From assembly GCF_030766825.1 (NCBI RefSeq), contig NZ_JASFDV010000005.1:62001-126000 (forward strand): a DNA stretch of 64,000 nt, in the 5' to 3' direction. The stretch comes from Nocardiopsis sp. CC223A (GTDB lineage Bacteria > Actinomycetota > Actinomycetes > Streptosporangiales > Streptosporangiaceae). The translations under genes and the position numbers were made by a program. Below, in pieces: positions 25,196 through 33,879 of the stretch (the stretch's first letter is position 1; the number at the start of each line of letters is the position of its first letter). The notes below the pieces were generated by a model. The model was not told the origin of the DNA, searched no databases, and saw nothing but the letters and a program-made list of their open reading frames with translations.

Positions 25196-25218
25196 CCGCC
25201 CGGCCCGCCTCCACCGCC

Positions 25219-25563
25219 GGTCCGCACACCCTGGCCGCGATGGAGTGGGCGCTGCGGGCCCTGGACCCGTTGGAGCCGTCCCCCGCCGCGGCGGGCCGGG
25301 CGGTCATGGCCGTCACCCACTACCTCCAGGGCAGCGTGCGCCTGGCGCTGAGCGGGGAGGCGGCGGACCCCCGCCCCTCATCGGAGGCCGGTGCCCCCGG
25401 GGCCGCCTGGCGGAACCGCCTGGCCGACACCGACCTGGGCGCCTATCCGAGGCCGGCCGCGCTGATCGACGCCGACACCGCCGCCGCCCGCGGGGGCCGC
25501 GGGTGGTTCATGGCGGGCCTGGAACTGATCCTCGCCGGGGTCGAGGCGCAGGCCGGGTGCTGA
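25219..25563 (+). pseudogene. Remnant: C-terminal ligand domain of a TetR regulator
   Basis: The + frame ending at 25563 contains GPHTLAAMEWALRALDPLEP, a helix with AGRAVMAVTHYLQGSVRLAL, AWRNRLADTDLGAYP and FMAGLELILAGVEA, the usual order of the TetR C-terminal domain. The DNA-binding domain is missing: upstream codons (an ATG exists at 25114) are low-complexity Ala/Pro and are the antisense of the MFS remnant. A small expressed fragment cannot be excluded but a pseudogene is more likely. Confidence 0.55.
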
Positions 25564-25577
25564 GCCCGGCCGCGAAA

Positions 25578-25602
25578 GGACCCGCCGCGGTGCGGCGGGT
25601 CC
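25578..25602. terminator. Perfect 11-bp hairpin between convergent units
   Basis: GGACCCGCCGC (25578-25588) and GCGGCGGGTCC (25592-25602) form a perfect 11-bp stem with a 3-nt loop, between the TetR remnant and the stop of the DUF1269 gene on the other strand. Confidence 0.7.
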
Positions 25603-25615
25603 CACGGGGCCGAGG

Positions 25616-26098
25616 TCAGGACCGCAGGGCCTCGACGAGCTCGTGCTCGTCGTCCTTGGACAGGTTGGTCTGGATGACCGTGGGCCGGAGCGGCTTGAAC
25701 GCGTCGATGACGCGGTCGGCGGTGTTGATGTCGGCGAGCAGGAAGACGGCGGCGCGGCCGCCCTCCAGGTGGGCGCCGATCTGCTTGATCATGTCGTCGT
25801 CGATGCCGATGTCGGTGAGCTTGCCCGCGACGGCACCGGTGGCCGCGCCGACGGCCAGGCCCAGCAGCGGGTTGAGGAAGATCAGGCCGATGAGGGTGCC
25901 CCACAGGGCACCGCCCGCCGCGCCCATACCGGTGGTGCTCACGGTCTGCTGGATGCGGGGGCGCCCCTTGCCGTCCTTGTAGGCGTAGGCGGCGTCCTCC
26001 AGCCGGAGCAGCTGCTGCTTGTTGAGGTCGGCGGCGATGTCCAGGGCGTGCTCGGCGGCTTCGCGGTCGGCCACGCCGAGGACGATGAGCTGTGACAT
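25616..26098 (-). CDS. DUF1269-family protein
   Basis: The 160-residue protein starts SQLIVLGVADREAAEHAL, has a central Gly/Ala-rich hydrophobic hairpin (MGAAGGALWGTLIGLIFLNPLLGLAVG begins it, about residues 58-95) and ends with a regular alpha/beta domain (FLLADINTADRVIDAF). This matches DUF1269, a family of unknown function with a membrane-inserting glycine-rich middle. ATG 26098 is the family start; GGGAGAA lies 11 nt upstream. It may be a general stress or membrane-associated protein. Confidence 0.82.
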   Translation of the reverse strand: MSQLIVLGVADREAAEHALDIAADLNKQQLLRLEDAAYAYKDGKGRPRIQQTVSTTGMGAAGGALWGTLIGLIFLNPLLGLAVGAATGAVAGKLTDIGIDDDMIKQIGAHLEGGRAAVFLLADINTADRVIDAFKPLRPTVIQTNLSKDDEHELVEALRS

Positions 26099-26213
26099 GG
26101 GTGTGCGTTCTCCCGTCGTCGCCGGGCCCGGGTGTCGGGCCCGATCGGCGGGACCCTTCCCGGGAGCGGCTCCAGGCAATGCCAGGCCGGGGCAAAGACG
26201 AGCCGAACAGCGC

Positions 26214-26984
26214 TCAGGTACGGCGGGCGAGGAAGAGGCGGGTGACGTAGGGGATACGGATCCGCCCGTCCGGGAAGTGCTCGCGGGCCAGGTCCGTGAC
26301 GGCCGCGCGGGTGGCGTCCTCGCCCAGGGCGCGGACCACCGCGGCGACCTTGCTGGAGGACAGTGCGCCGCCCAGCAGCCCGTCCAGGTCCAGTTCCCGG
26401 GTCCAGGCGGTGGAGTGCCCGACCGCGTCGGCCAGCCCCTCCGCGGCGTTCATCTCCCCCACCGTGTCGAACACCCGGTAGTCGCGCCGGTAGTCGTCGC
26501 CGTGCTTCTCCAGCAGGCCCTCGTAGGCGTCGACGAAGTCGCTGGACTCCCAGTCGCGGTCGTTGTGCAGGACGGCGGCGGTGCCGCCGGGCGCCAGGAC
26601 GCGGGCGGCCTCGGCGTAGAACGCGGGCCGGTCGAACCAGTGCACGGCCTGGGCCGCCAGGACCAGGGAGGCGGCCCCGTCGGGGAAGGGGAGCGCCTCG
26701 GCGCGGCCGTCCACGTACTCCAGGCCGTCGGCCTCGCCGACGGCGGTGCCGCGCATGGAGCGGCCGGGTTCGACGCCGACCACGCGGGGTCCGGGTCCGA
26801 ACAGGTGGCGCAGGGTGCGGGTGGAGATCCCGGTGCCGGAGCCGACGTCGAGCAGGAGCCGGGGCTCACCCCCGCCCGCCAGGACGTGCTCGCGGAGGTG
26901 TTCGGTGATGTCCGCGGGGTAGCCGGGGCGGAAGCGGTGGTAGTCGTCGGTGAGCCGGTCGAAGGCCTGGGTCCTGTCGGTCAA
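26214..26984 (-). CDS. Class I SAM-dependent methyltransferase
   Basis: The 256-residue enzyme has a standard SAM fold: RPGYPADI near the start, motif I LLDVGSGTGISTRTL, VVGVEPGRSMRG for the cofactor ribose, GRAEALPFPDGAASLVLAAQAVHWF, and ARVLAPGGTAAVL. The HWF-type block after motif IV is typical of small-molecule methyltransferases in actinobacteria. ATG 26984 is used. The acceptor is unknown; it is preceded by a 409-bp spacer with a tandem repeat. Confidence 0.87.
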   Translation of the reverse strand: MTDRTQAFDRLTDDYHRFRPGYPADITEHLREHVLAGGGEPRLLLDVGSGTGISTRTLRHLFGPGPRVVGVEPGRSMRGTAVGEADGLEYVDGRAEALPFPDGAASLVLAAQAVHWFDRPAFYAEAARVLAPGGTAAVLHNDRDWESSDFVDAYEGLLEKHGDDYRRDYRVFDTVGEMNAAEGLADAVGHSTAWTRELDLDGLLGGALSSSKVAAVVRALGEDATRAAVTDLAREHFPDGRIRIPYVTRLFLARRT

Positions 26985-27138
26985 CGGCGGTGCCTCCCGG
27001 TGGGGTCGTGCGACCCGCCCGGGCGGCGGGTCCGGACACCAACCTAACGCGGCGGCCCCGCCGGGGACCGGAGGAGTCCGCCGAACGGGCGCCGCCCCGC
27101 CTCCGGGACCACGGAGCGTCCGGCACCGCCCGGGGGGC

Positions 27139-27402
27139 GGGGGACCGTGCCATCACCACGGGCGTCCGGGGCCGGATCGGTCGGGGCGGGCCGGGTACGG
27201 GCATCGGCGGTGGGCGCGACCGGGCCGCTGCGGGTCCGGCGCCGTCCGGGGCGGGCGGCTGTCAGGGAGTGGGGGACCCTGCCATCACCACGGGCGTCCG
27301 GGGCCGGATCGGTCGGGGCGGGCCGGGTACGGGCATCGGCGGTGGGCGCGACCGGGCCGCTGCGGGTGCGGTGCCGTCCGGGGCGGGCGGCGGTCAGGGG
27401 GC
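27139..27402. repeat. 132-bp direct tandem repeat (two copies)
   Basis: The block starting GCCATCACCACGGGCGTCCG occurs at 27149 and again at 27281, a 132-bp period. The first about 87 bp of each unit are identical; differences accumulate toward the end. The second copy runs into the last codons and stop (27394-27396) of the AraC gene, and the first copy carries the equivalent stop-like GTCAGGG, so the gene's 3' flank was duplicated. The rest of 26985-27393 shows no gene. Confidence 0.85.
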
Positions 27403-28335
27403 GGGCGCGGGGGTGCGGTAGTGCGAGGGGCTGCGGCCGGTGTGCTGTTTGAAGGCGGCGCTGAAGGCGAAGGCGCTGCCGTAGCCGACGCGGGCCGCGA
27501 CGGCCTCCAGGCCGAGGTCGGGGCGGGCGGTGAGGAGGTCGCCGGCGAGGGTGAGGCGCCAGGTGCGCAGGTAGGTCATGGGCGGGGTGCCCACGGCGCG
27601 CTGGAAGCGGTCGGCCAGGGTGGAGCGGGAAACGGCGCAGGCACGGGCCAGGCCCGCGAGGGTCCACCGGTCCGCCGGGCGCTCGTGGACGAGGTCCAGG
27701 GCGCGGGCCACCACCGGGTCGCGGCGTGCGTTGAGCCAGCTCGGGGCGTGGTCGGGCGCGTCCTCGATCCAGGCGCGGACGGCCATCACCAGCAGGCAGT
27801 CCAACAGGCGGTCGTTGAGGCCGGATTGGGCGACGCGGGCGCTGGTGATCTCCCGGGACAGCAGGGACACCAGGGCCGGGTCCACGCGCTCGCCCGGCAG
27901 CACCGCCAGGCGGGGCAGCGCGGACAGCGCCAGGCGGCCGACCTCGCTGTCGTCCTCGTAGGCACCGACGATCATGGTGTCGGGCCCGTCGGGGTCGTTG
28001 CCCCAGGTTCCGACGCCATGGAGCATGCTCACGTGCACCTCCTGCCCGTCGGCGGCCACACAGCGCTGCCCCGGGTGGACGGTGACCGTGGGGGTGCTCC
28101 CCCTGCGGTCGGCCAGCATGTAGGGTTCCGGCCCGCGGACGAGGACCACGTCCCCGGCCACGGCCTCGGTGCCGCCGTCGTCGACGTCCACCCACACGCG
28201 CCCCGAGGTGACCACGACGAGGGTGAGGGCGGAGCGGTCGAGCAGCCGGATGCCCCACGGGGGGCTCATGACCACGCGCAGAGTGAACGCGCCCCGGGCG
28301 CGGGGCCCGTCGAGGAGGTGGGCGAGAGGGTCCAT
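27394..28335 (-). CDS. AraC-family regulator with cupin sensor domain
   Basis: The 313-residue regulator has an N-terminal cupin-like domain (SGRVWVDVDDGG, VAGDVVLVRGPEPYML, VHPGQRC) and a C-terminal AraC double helix-turn-helix (WTLAGLARACAVSRSTLADRFQRAVG and LEAVAARVGYGSAFAFSAAFKQHTG). ATG 28335 is preceded at 7 nt by TAGGGT, suggesting a leaderless transcript. The gene is divergent from an NAD(P)-binding protein, a frequent partner of this regulator class, and its 3' end lies in a tandem repeat. Confidence 0.9.
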   Translation of the reverse strand: MDPLAHLLDGPRARGAFTLRVVMSPPWGIRLLDRSALTLVVVTSGRVWVDVDDGGTEAVAGDVVLVRGPEPYMLADRRGSTPTVTVHPGQRCVAADGQEVHVSMLHGVGTWGNDPDGPDTMIVGAYEDDSEVGRLALSALPRLAVLPGERVDPALVSLLSREITSARVAQSGLNDRLLDCLLVMAVRAWIEDAPDHAPSWLNARRDPVVARALDLVHERPADRWTLAGLARACAVSRSTLADRFQRAVGTPPMTYLRTWRLTLAGDLLTARPDLGLEAVAARVGYGSAFAFSAAFKQHTGRSPSHYRTPAPAP

Positions 28336-28421
28336 ATCCCCGACCCTATGTCAGACGATCCCTTATGTTCTCCGGAATCTGAATCATGGTAAGTCCGAGA
28401 TCGAGCTGATGAACTCGATTC

Positions 28422-29249
28422 ATGAGCGAGAACATGATCCAAGAGCACATCCTCGTCACCGGCGGCACCGGGATGACCGGCCGCCGGGTGAGCGCCCTCC
28501 TCGCCGACGCCGGAGCCCGGGTCCGGGTCGGTTCCCGGTCCGGGGAGCCGCGCTTCGACTGGCACGAGCCCGCCACCTGGGACGCCGTCCTGGACGGGGT
28601 CACCGGCGTCTACCTCTGCTACCACCCGGACCTGGCCTTCCCCGGAGCCGCCGAGGCGGTGTCCGCGTTCGCCGCCCGCGCCGCGGAGGCGGGCGTGCGC
28701 CGGATGGCGCTGCTCTCCGGGCGGGGCGAGAAGGGGGCAGAGAACACCGAGGCCATGGTCCGGGAGGCGTTCGCCGGCACCACCGTGCTGCGCTGCTCGG
28801 TGTTCGCCCAGGACTTCTCCGAGAGCTTCTTCCTGCCTCCGCTGCTGTCGGGCGTCCTTCCGCTGCCGGTGCCCGACGTCCCCGAGCCCTTCGTGGACCT
28901 GGACGACGTCGCCCGGGTGGCGCTGCGGGCGCTGACCGAGGACGGGCACGGCGGTGTGACGTACGAGCTGACCGGACCGCGGTCGCTCACGTTCACCGAG
29001 GCCGTGGCCGTCGTGGGCGGGGTGTCCGGGAGGCGGGCGCGTTTCGCCGAGGTCACCCCGGAGGAGTTCGTCGCGGCGATGGTCGCGGCGGGCGCCCCGG
29101 AGGACCTCGCCCACGGGCTGATCGGCCTGTTGGAGGAGATCCTGGACGGCCGCAACGTCGAGCCCGCCGACGGGGTGGAGCGCGCCCTGGGCCGCCCCGC
29201 CACACCGTTCGCCGACTACGCCCGGGGCGCCGCCGACGCCTGGCGCTGA
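28422..29249 (+). CDS. NmrA-like NAD(P)-binding oxidoreductase
   Basis: The 275-residue protein has an atypical-SDR Rossmann start ILVTGGTGMTGRRVSALL, VGSRSGEPRFDW, VYLCYHPDLAFPG and the NmrA-type middle VLRCSVFAQDFSESFF, followed by FVDLDDVARVALRAL and a YELTGPRSLTF ending block. Such proteins act as redox sensors or quinone/azo reductases. The start ATG 28422 lacks a strong ribosome-binding site; ATG 28434 is possible. The divergent AraC gene is the likely regulator. Confidence 0.87.
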   Translation: MSENMIQEHILVTGGTGMTGRRVSALLADAGARVRVGSRSGEPRFDWHEPATWDAVLDGVTGVYLCYHPDLAFPGAAEAVSAFAARAAEAGVRRMALLSGRGEKGAENTEAMVREAFAGTTVLRCSVFAQDFSESFFLPPLLSGVLPLPVPDVPEPFVDLDDVARVALRALTEDGHGGVTYELTGPRSLTFTEAVAVVGGVSGRRARFAEVTPEEFVAAMVAAGAPEDLAHGLIGLLEEILDGRNVEPADGVERALGRPATPFADYARGAADAWR

Positions 29250-29825
29250 CCCGGGGCGGGGCCGGCGCGCCGGGCGGCGGTGTCGGCCCCGGAGACCGAG
29301 GGCACCTCGACGACCCCCTCCACCCACACCCCGCACAACCGCCCGACGAGATCGGCGAACCAGGCGGCGGGTGCCCCAGAGAGGGTGATCCGGCGGCCGC
29401 CCCCGATCCGCGCGGACCGGCCGGAGGGTGCGGTGGCAGGGACGGATCTTTCAGGGGGCGGGGGCACGGCATCGCCTTTCGTATTCGGTGCGGCGCTCGC
29501 GCTGCCGCCCCGTCCGCGCCGCGGCCGGTCGGCAGGAGCGTCGCCGCGCCGACGGCGGCGGCCGTGGTGAGGCCGGTCCTCCTCTGCGTGTGTCACTCCG
29601 TGGGGGAGGTCCGGGGGTGGGCGCCCGCGGAGGTCGCGCGGGATATGTGAGTCACAGATCAACCACACGGTAGGTTTTGTGAAGCGCGCCGCGCACCACC
29701 GGGGAGCGGACCGGGAAGCCCCTGCGAACAGCGGGAACACGGACGCCGGAGCCGTAATCTCTAAGCCATCGCACATCCGGCCCCCGCGAGGGGTCCGGAG
29801 CACCGCACCGCGAGGAGAGATCCCG
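29250..29825. other. Intergenic region upstream of a TetR gene
   Basis: No gene is firmly supported. A TAATCT hexamer at 29755-29760 is a plausible -10 for the downstream TetR gene. On the minus strand, 29520-29585 spells RRTGLTTAAAVGAATLLPTG, which resembles a twin-arginine signal peptide, but it is preceded by a stop and lacks a start codon, so it is at most a decayed remnant. Confidence 0.35.
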
Positions 29826-30434
29826 TTGACCGACCAGGCGACCGAAGGCCCGCGCATGACCAAGGGAGAGCGCACCCGGCAGCGCATCATCGACGCCGCC
29901 TTCGAACTCTTCTCCCGCTCGGGCTACCGGGCGGTGTCGCTGCGCGACATCGCCGCCCACGCCGGACTCACCCACGCGGGGGTCCTGCACCACTTCCCCA
30001 GCAAGGAGGCCACCCTCATCGACGTCCTGACCAGGCGCGACCAGGTCGACGCGCACCTGGTGCTCGACCCCGGGCCGTCCGCCGCCGAGCTGATCGACAA
30101 CCTCGTCGACATCGTCGAGCGCAACACCCGGACCCCGGGCCTGGTCTCCCTCTACGCCAAGCTGTCCGCCGAGTCCACCGATCCCGACCACCCGGCCAAC
30201 TACTACTTCACGCGCCGGTACCGGCTCCTGCGCGACCACCTGACCTCCGCGTTCTCCGTACTGCTGGAGGACGGCTCCCCCGTCTCCCCCGGGACGGCCG
30301 CCGTCCAGCTCCTCGCCCTCCAGGACGGGCTCCAGGTCCAGTGGCTGCTGGACCCCGAGGCCGTCGACATGCGCTCCGCGACCCTGGACTACCTGCGTCT
30401 CCTGGGTGTGGTCGAGGAGACCGACGACACCTGA
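29826..30434 (+). CDS. TetR-family transcriptional regulator
   Basis: The 202-residue protein has the TetR DNA-binding domain TRQRIIDAAFELFSRSGYRA, SLRDIAAHAGLTHAGVLHHF and a C-terminal ligand domain with a QLLALQDGLQVQWLLDPEAVD helix typical of regulators of sugar or natural-product genes. TTG 29826 is chosen because GAGGAGAGA (29812-29820) is immediately upstream. No target is adjacent in a divergent position, so it may act elsewhere. Confidence 0.88.
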   Translation: MTDQATEGPRMTKGERTRQRIIDAAFELFSRSGYRAVSLRDIAAHAGLTHAGVLHHFPSKEATLIDVLTRRDQVDAHLVLDPGPSAAELIDNLVDIVERNTRTPGLVSLYAKLSAESTDPDHPANYYFTRRYRLLRDHLTSAFSVLLEDGSPVSPGTAAVQLLALQDGLQVQWLLDPEAVDMRSATLDYLRLLGVVEETDDT

Positions 30435-30667
30435 ACCCCCGCACCTCCGCCGCCGAGGGCGTCCTGCGCCCCCCTGCACCTGCCCGACGGCCCGCACGGC
30501 CTGCGCGTGCAGCCCGAGGAGGGCGACCGCCTCGGCACCGGACGCAGCCCTCCCGGCCGGGTGGCGTTCGCCCCGGGTGCGGCGTCCCACAGCGCCCCGC
30601 CCGCCCCCGGCCCGATCCGCCGAACTACTGTTGGGGTGTCCGTTCTCCGCCGTCGGAAAGGCGCCGC

Positions 30668-31633
30668 GTGTCCGCGTCCGAGAAGTTCCAGAGCCTGTTC
30701 GTGGCCGCCGCCGCCCTGCTGGGGCTGGCCCTGGGGCTGCTGCCGCCCGTCGGGGACGTGGCGGGGCACCTGGTGCTGCCGGCACTGATGCTCATGCTCG
30801 CCGCGGTGTTCGTGCAGGTGGACGCCGCCCGGGTGGCCGAGGTCCGGTCGGCCCGGGCCGTCGTCGCGGCGAGCCTGGTGCTGAACTTCGCGGTCACCCC
30901 GCTGCTGGCCTGGGGGCTGGGCACGGGCCTGCTGGGCGACGCCCCGGACCTGCGCATCGGCCTGTTGCTGCTGCTGGTGACCCCCTGCACCGACTGGTAC
31001 CTGGTGTTCACCCGCCTGGGCCGCGGGCACATGGGGGTGGCCGCGGCACTGCTTCCGGTGAACCTGGTGCTCCAGCTGCTGCTGCTGCCGGTGTACGTGC
31101 TGCTGCTGGGCGGCGATGCCGCGATGGTGGGCACCGGAACCCTGGTGGAGTCGGTGGTACTGGTGCTGGTGGTGCCACTGGTGGCGGCGGTCCTCGCCCG
31201 GTGGACCGCGACCCGGTGGAAGGGCGCGGACTGGCGGGACGGGGTGCTGGTGGAGCGGGCCTCGGCGGTGGTACTGCCGCTGCTGTACGCGGCGGTGGCG
31301 GCCATGTTCGCCGGGCAGGCCCGCACGGTGCTCGCGCACGCCGGTGAACTGGCGGCGCTGGTGCCGCCGCTGCTGGTCTTCTTCGCCACGGCCCCGCTGC
31401 TGGCGCTGGGCGTGTCGCGGATGTTGCGGCTGCCCGCCGACCAGCGGGTCGCGCTGACCATGACCTCGGTCGCGCGCAACTCCCCGATCGCGCTCGCGAT
31501 CGCCGTGGCCGCTTTCCCGGACCGGCCGCTCATCGCGGTCGCCCTGGTGGCCGGGCCGCTGGTGGAGCTGCCGGTGCTGGCGCTGCTCACCCGGCTGGTC
31601 CGGGTCCGCGAGGGCGATCCGGCCCGCACGTGA
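30668..31633 (+). CDS. BASS / arsenite-permease-like transporter
   Basis: The 321-residue protein has about ten helices and the family segment LLVTPCTDWYLVFTRLGRGHMGVAAALLPVN, typical of the bile acid:sodium symporter superfamily branch that includes ArsB/ACR3-like proteins; a second conserved helix reads TSVARNSPIALAIAVAAFP. GTG 30668 has GGAAAGG 7 nt upstream. No arsenate reductase or ArsR gene is present, so arsenite export is only one possibility. Confidence 0.8.
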   Translation: MSASEKFQSLFVAAAALLGLALGLLPPVGDVAGHLVLPALMLMLAAVFVQVDAARVAEVRSARAVVAASLVLNFAVTPLLAWGLGTGLLGDAPDLRIGLLLLLVTPCTDWYLVFTRLGRGHMGVAAALLPVNLVLQLLLLPVYVLLLGGDAAMVGTGTLVESVVLVLVVPLVAAVLARWTATRWKGADWRDGVLVERASAVVLPLLYAAVAAMFAGQARTVLAHAGELAALVPPLLVFFATAPLLALGVSRMLRLPADQRVALTMTSVARNSPIALAIAVAAFPDRPLIAVALVAGPLVELPVLALLTRLVRVREGDPART

Positions 31634-31769
31634 CGCGGTCACCGACGCGGTCACGGCCGCGGGCGGCCTCACGGCACGTGACGAACAGCGACCCACTGTC
31701 ACTCTGTGTGGATAAGTTCGGGATGAGCGAGCACGATGGGTGAGCAAATGTCAGGTAAATCTTAAGTTT

Positions 31770-31779
31770 CCTCATGAGG
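31770..31779. promoter_or_regulatory. Palindrome in the AT-richer leader of the DctA-like gene
   Basis: CCTCATGAGG is a perfect 10-bp palindrome, next to a CTTAAG palindrome at 31761-31766 and 52 bp downstream of a TAAGTT hexamer (31713-31718). The 31640-31850 leader is clearly richer in A/T than its surroundings, consistent with a promoter and operator region. The binding protein is unknown. Confidence 0.3.
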
Positions 31780-31850
31780 TTCGACTGTTGCGCACGTCTC
31801 AGTGAGAGTTCCTGTGACCGGCCGCACACGAACTTTCAGAGGAGGGGGCC

Positions 31851-33353
31851 ATGTCGATCTTCGGACGTGCCGCCACCGCGGGGAAGGGCGCCGTCTCGGG
31901 CCCTGTCCCCGCCAAGAAGGCCATTCACCGCCAGCTGTACTTCTGGGTGCTCGTCGGTATCGCGCTCGGTATCGCCGTCGGCCTGGTCTTCCCGACCTGG
32001 GCCGCCGAGATGCGCTGGCTCGCCGACCTGTTCATCAAGCTGGTCAAGGTCGTCATCGCCCCGACCATCTTCTGCACCGTCGTCGTCGGCATCGCCGGGC
32101 TGGGCGACCTCGCCAAGGCGGGCGGACTGGCCCTGCGGACCCTGGTCTACTTCACCGCGACGACCGTTCTCGCCCTGGCCGTCGGACTGGTCACCGTCAA
32201 CATCATGCGGCCCGGTGTGGGCCTGAACGTGTCGTTCGACGAGTCCGCCGCGGCCGACACCATCGCCACGGCGGAGGAGAGCGGCGAGGGCTTCTCCGGC
32301 TTCGTCCTCCACACCATCCCCGACTCCTTCTTCTCCGCGTTCGTCGACGGCCAGCTCATCCAGGTGCTGGTCCTGGCCATCCTGGTGGCCTGCGCGCTGA
32401 CGATGCTCGGCAGGCGGGGCGAGCCCGCGGTCCGCGCCCTGGACACGATGTCGCACATCATGTTCGGCGTCATCAGGATCGTCATGTACGCGGCGCCGAT
32501 CGGCGCGTTCGGCGGCATGGCCTTCACCATCGGCGAGTACGGCGGCCAGGTGCTGAGCAGCCTCGCCTACTTCATGCTCGGCTTCTACGCCACCTGCGTG
32601 CTGTTCATCGTCGTGGTCCTGGGCGTGATCGGCCGCCTGGCCGGGTTCAACCTGTTCAAGCTGCTGCGCCTGATCCGGGACGAGCTGCTCATCGTGCTGG
32701 GCACCTCCTCCAGCGAGTCCGTGCTGCCGCGCATGATGACCAAGCTGGAGGCCGCGGGCGTCAGGAAGTCCGTGGTGGGCCTGACCATCCCGACGGGGTA
32801 CTCGTTCAACCTGGACGGCACCGCGATCTACATGACCATGGGCGCGATCTTCATCGCCCAGGCCACCGGGTCGGACATCTCGGTCTGGACCCAGATCGGC
32901 CTGCTGCTGTTCATGCTGCTGTCCAGCAAGGGCGCGGCGGGTGTCAGCGGCGCCGGGCTGGTGACCCTGGCCGCCTCGCTGGCGGCCTTCGGCGACGTCA
33001 TCCCGCTCGCCGGGATCGCGCTCATCGTCGGTATCGACCGGTTCATGTCCGAGGCCCGCGCACTGACCAACCTCACCGGCAACGCGGTGGGCACCCTGGT
33101 CATCGCCCGCTGGACCGGCGGCCTGGACCGCGACCGGCTGAAGTACGTGCTCGACGCCCCGAACACCATCGACATGGACGCCCTCATGAGCCCCGACCGC
33201 GAGGACTCCGGGAAGAACGACGGCGCCCCCGCCCGGGACACCGGAGCCGCCGGAGCCGAGGCCCCCGCCACAGCGACCGCAACCGAGGCCCCGGTGGCCG
33301 ACGGTGACGCGGACCCGGACCCGGAGCACTCCCCGGTGGGCACCCGCAACTGA
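31851..33353 (+). CDS. dctA: Dicarboxylate/cation symporter (DAACS family, DctA-like)
   Basis: The 500-residue protein imports C4-dicarboxylates or acidic amino acids with cations in this family. It shows FIKLVKVVIAPTIFCTVVVGIA, the hairpin motif LGTSSSESVLPRMM (serine-rich HP1), the NLDGTAIYM helix with the cation/substrate NxDG motif, SSKGAAGVSGAG (HP2) and the closing NLTGNAVGT segment. ATG 31851 follows GAGGAGGGG. The C-terminal about 60 residues are a disordered acidic/Ala tail. The symbol is by family only. Confidence 0.9.
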   Translation: MSIFGRAATAGKGAVSGPVPAKKAIHRQLYFWVLVGIALGIAVGLVFPTWAAEMRWLADLFIKLVKVVIAPTIFCTVVVGIAGLGDLAKAGGLALRTLVYFTATTVLALAVGLVTVNIMRPGVGLNVSFDESAAADTIATAEESGEGFSGFVLHTIPDSFFSAFVDGQLIQVLVLAILVACALTMLGRRGEPAVRALDTMSHIMFGVIRIVMYAAPIGAFGGMAFTIGEYGGQVLSSLAYFMLGFYATCVLFIVVVLGVIGRLAGFNLFKLLRLIRDELLIVLGTSSSESVLPRMMTKLEAAGVRKSVVGLTIPTGYSFNLDGTAIYMTMGAIFIAQATGSDISVWTQIGLLLFMLLSSKGAAGVSGAGLVTLAASLAAFGDVIPLAGIALIVGIDRFMSEARALTNLTGNAVGTLVIARWTGGLDRDRLKYVLDAPNTIDMDALMSPDREDSGKNDGAPARDTGAAGAEAPATATATEAPVADGDADPDPEHSPVGTRN

Positions 33354-33447
33354 CCACACGCGGTCCGGCTCACTCCCGGTTCACGGACCGCATCCGGTGC
33401 GCACACGGCTCCCTTGCACTCCCGGTGCCGTACCGGCTCCCCGCCCG

Positions 33448-33482
33448 CCCCGTACCGGCCCCCCTCCGGGCCCGGTGCGGGG
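33448..33482. terminator. Bidirectional hairpin between convergent DctA-like and MerR genes
   Basis: CCCCGTACCGG (33448-33458) and CCGGTGCGGGG (33472-33482) form an 11-bp stem with one T/G mismatch and a 13-nt loop. A weaker 8-bp inverted repeat GCGGTCCG/CGGACCGC is at 33360-33391, immediately after the transporter stop. Confidence 0.55.
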
Positions 33483-33508
33483 CGGCGCACGTTCCCCGAG
33501 TCCGGTGC

Positions 33509-33862
33509 TCAGCAGCCGGCGAGTTGGGCGCTGAGGGCTCCGCGCCGTTCGGCCAGCTCGTCGATCCGCGAGTCCAGGGCGGCCACCTCCGCCCGGATGG
33601 TGGCCACCAGGTCGGGGCACAGCTCCAGCTCTACGGGATCGGCCTCGGGGTCGCGCACGCACGGCAGCACCGAGGCGATGGTCTCCGTGGTCAGCCCCAT
33701 GGCGAGCAGGGCGCGGACGGCGCGCACCGCGCAAACCGCGTCGGGGCCGTAGGTCCGGTACCCGTTGGCGGCGCGCGCGGAGTCCAGCAGCCCCTGCTCC
33801 TCGTAGTAGCGCAGCAACCGACGGCTCACGCCGGTCCGCTCCGACAGCTCCCCGATCAGCAC
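33509..33862 (-). CDS. MerR-family transcriptional regulator
   Basis: The 117-residue protein has the MerR winged helix LIGELSERTGVSRRLLRYYEEQGLLDSARAANGYRTYGPDAV and a dimerisation coiled coil. It contains Cys residues in VLPCV and ELCP, but they do not form the classic metal-binding pattern, so it may sense a small molecule or redox state. GTG 33862 is the start. It is divergent from an alpha/beta hydrolase with a 20-bp-spacer promoter, the arrangement expected for MerR activation. Confidence 0.88.
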   Translation of the reverse strand: MLIGELSERTGVSRRLLRYYEEQGLLDSARAANGYRTYGPDAVCAVRAVRALLAMGLTTETIASVLPCVRDPEADPVELELCPDLVATIRAEVAALDSRIDELAERRGALSAQLAGC

Positions 33863-33879
33863 TGAGTGGCCCCTCTCAC

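Noticed and set aside
31587-31829. An 80-codon minus-strand ORF in the DctA-like promoter region
   Set aside because: The region is A/T-richer regulatory sequence; the ORF has no ribosome-binding site or family resemblance.
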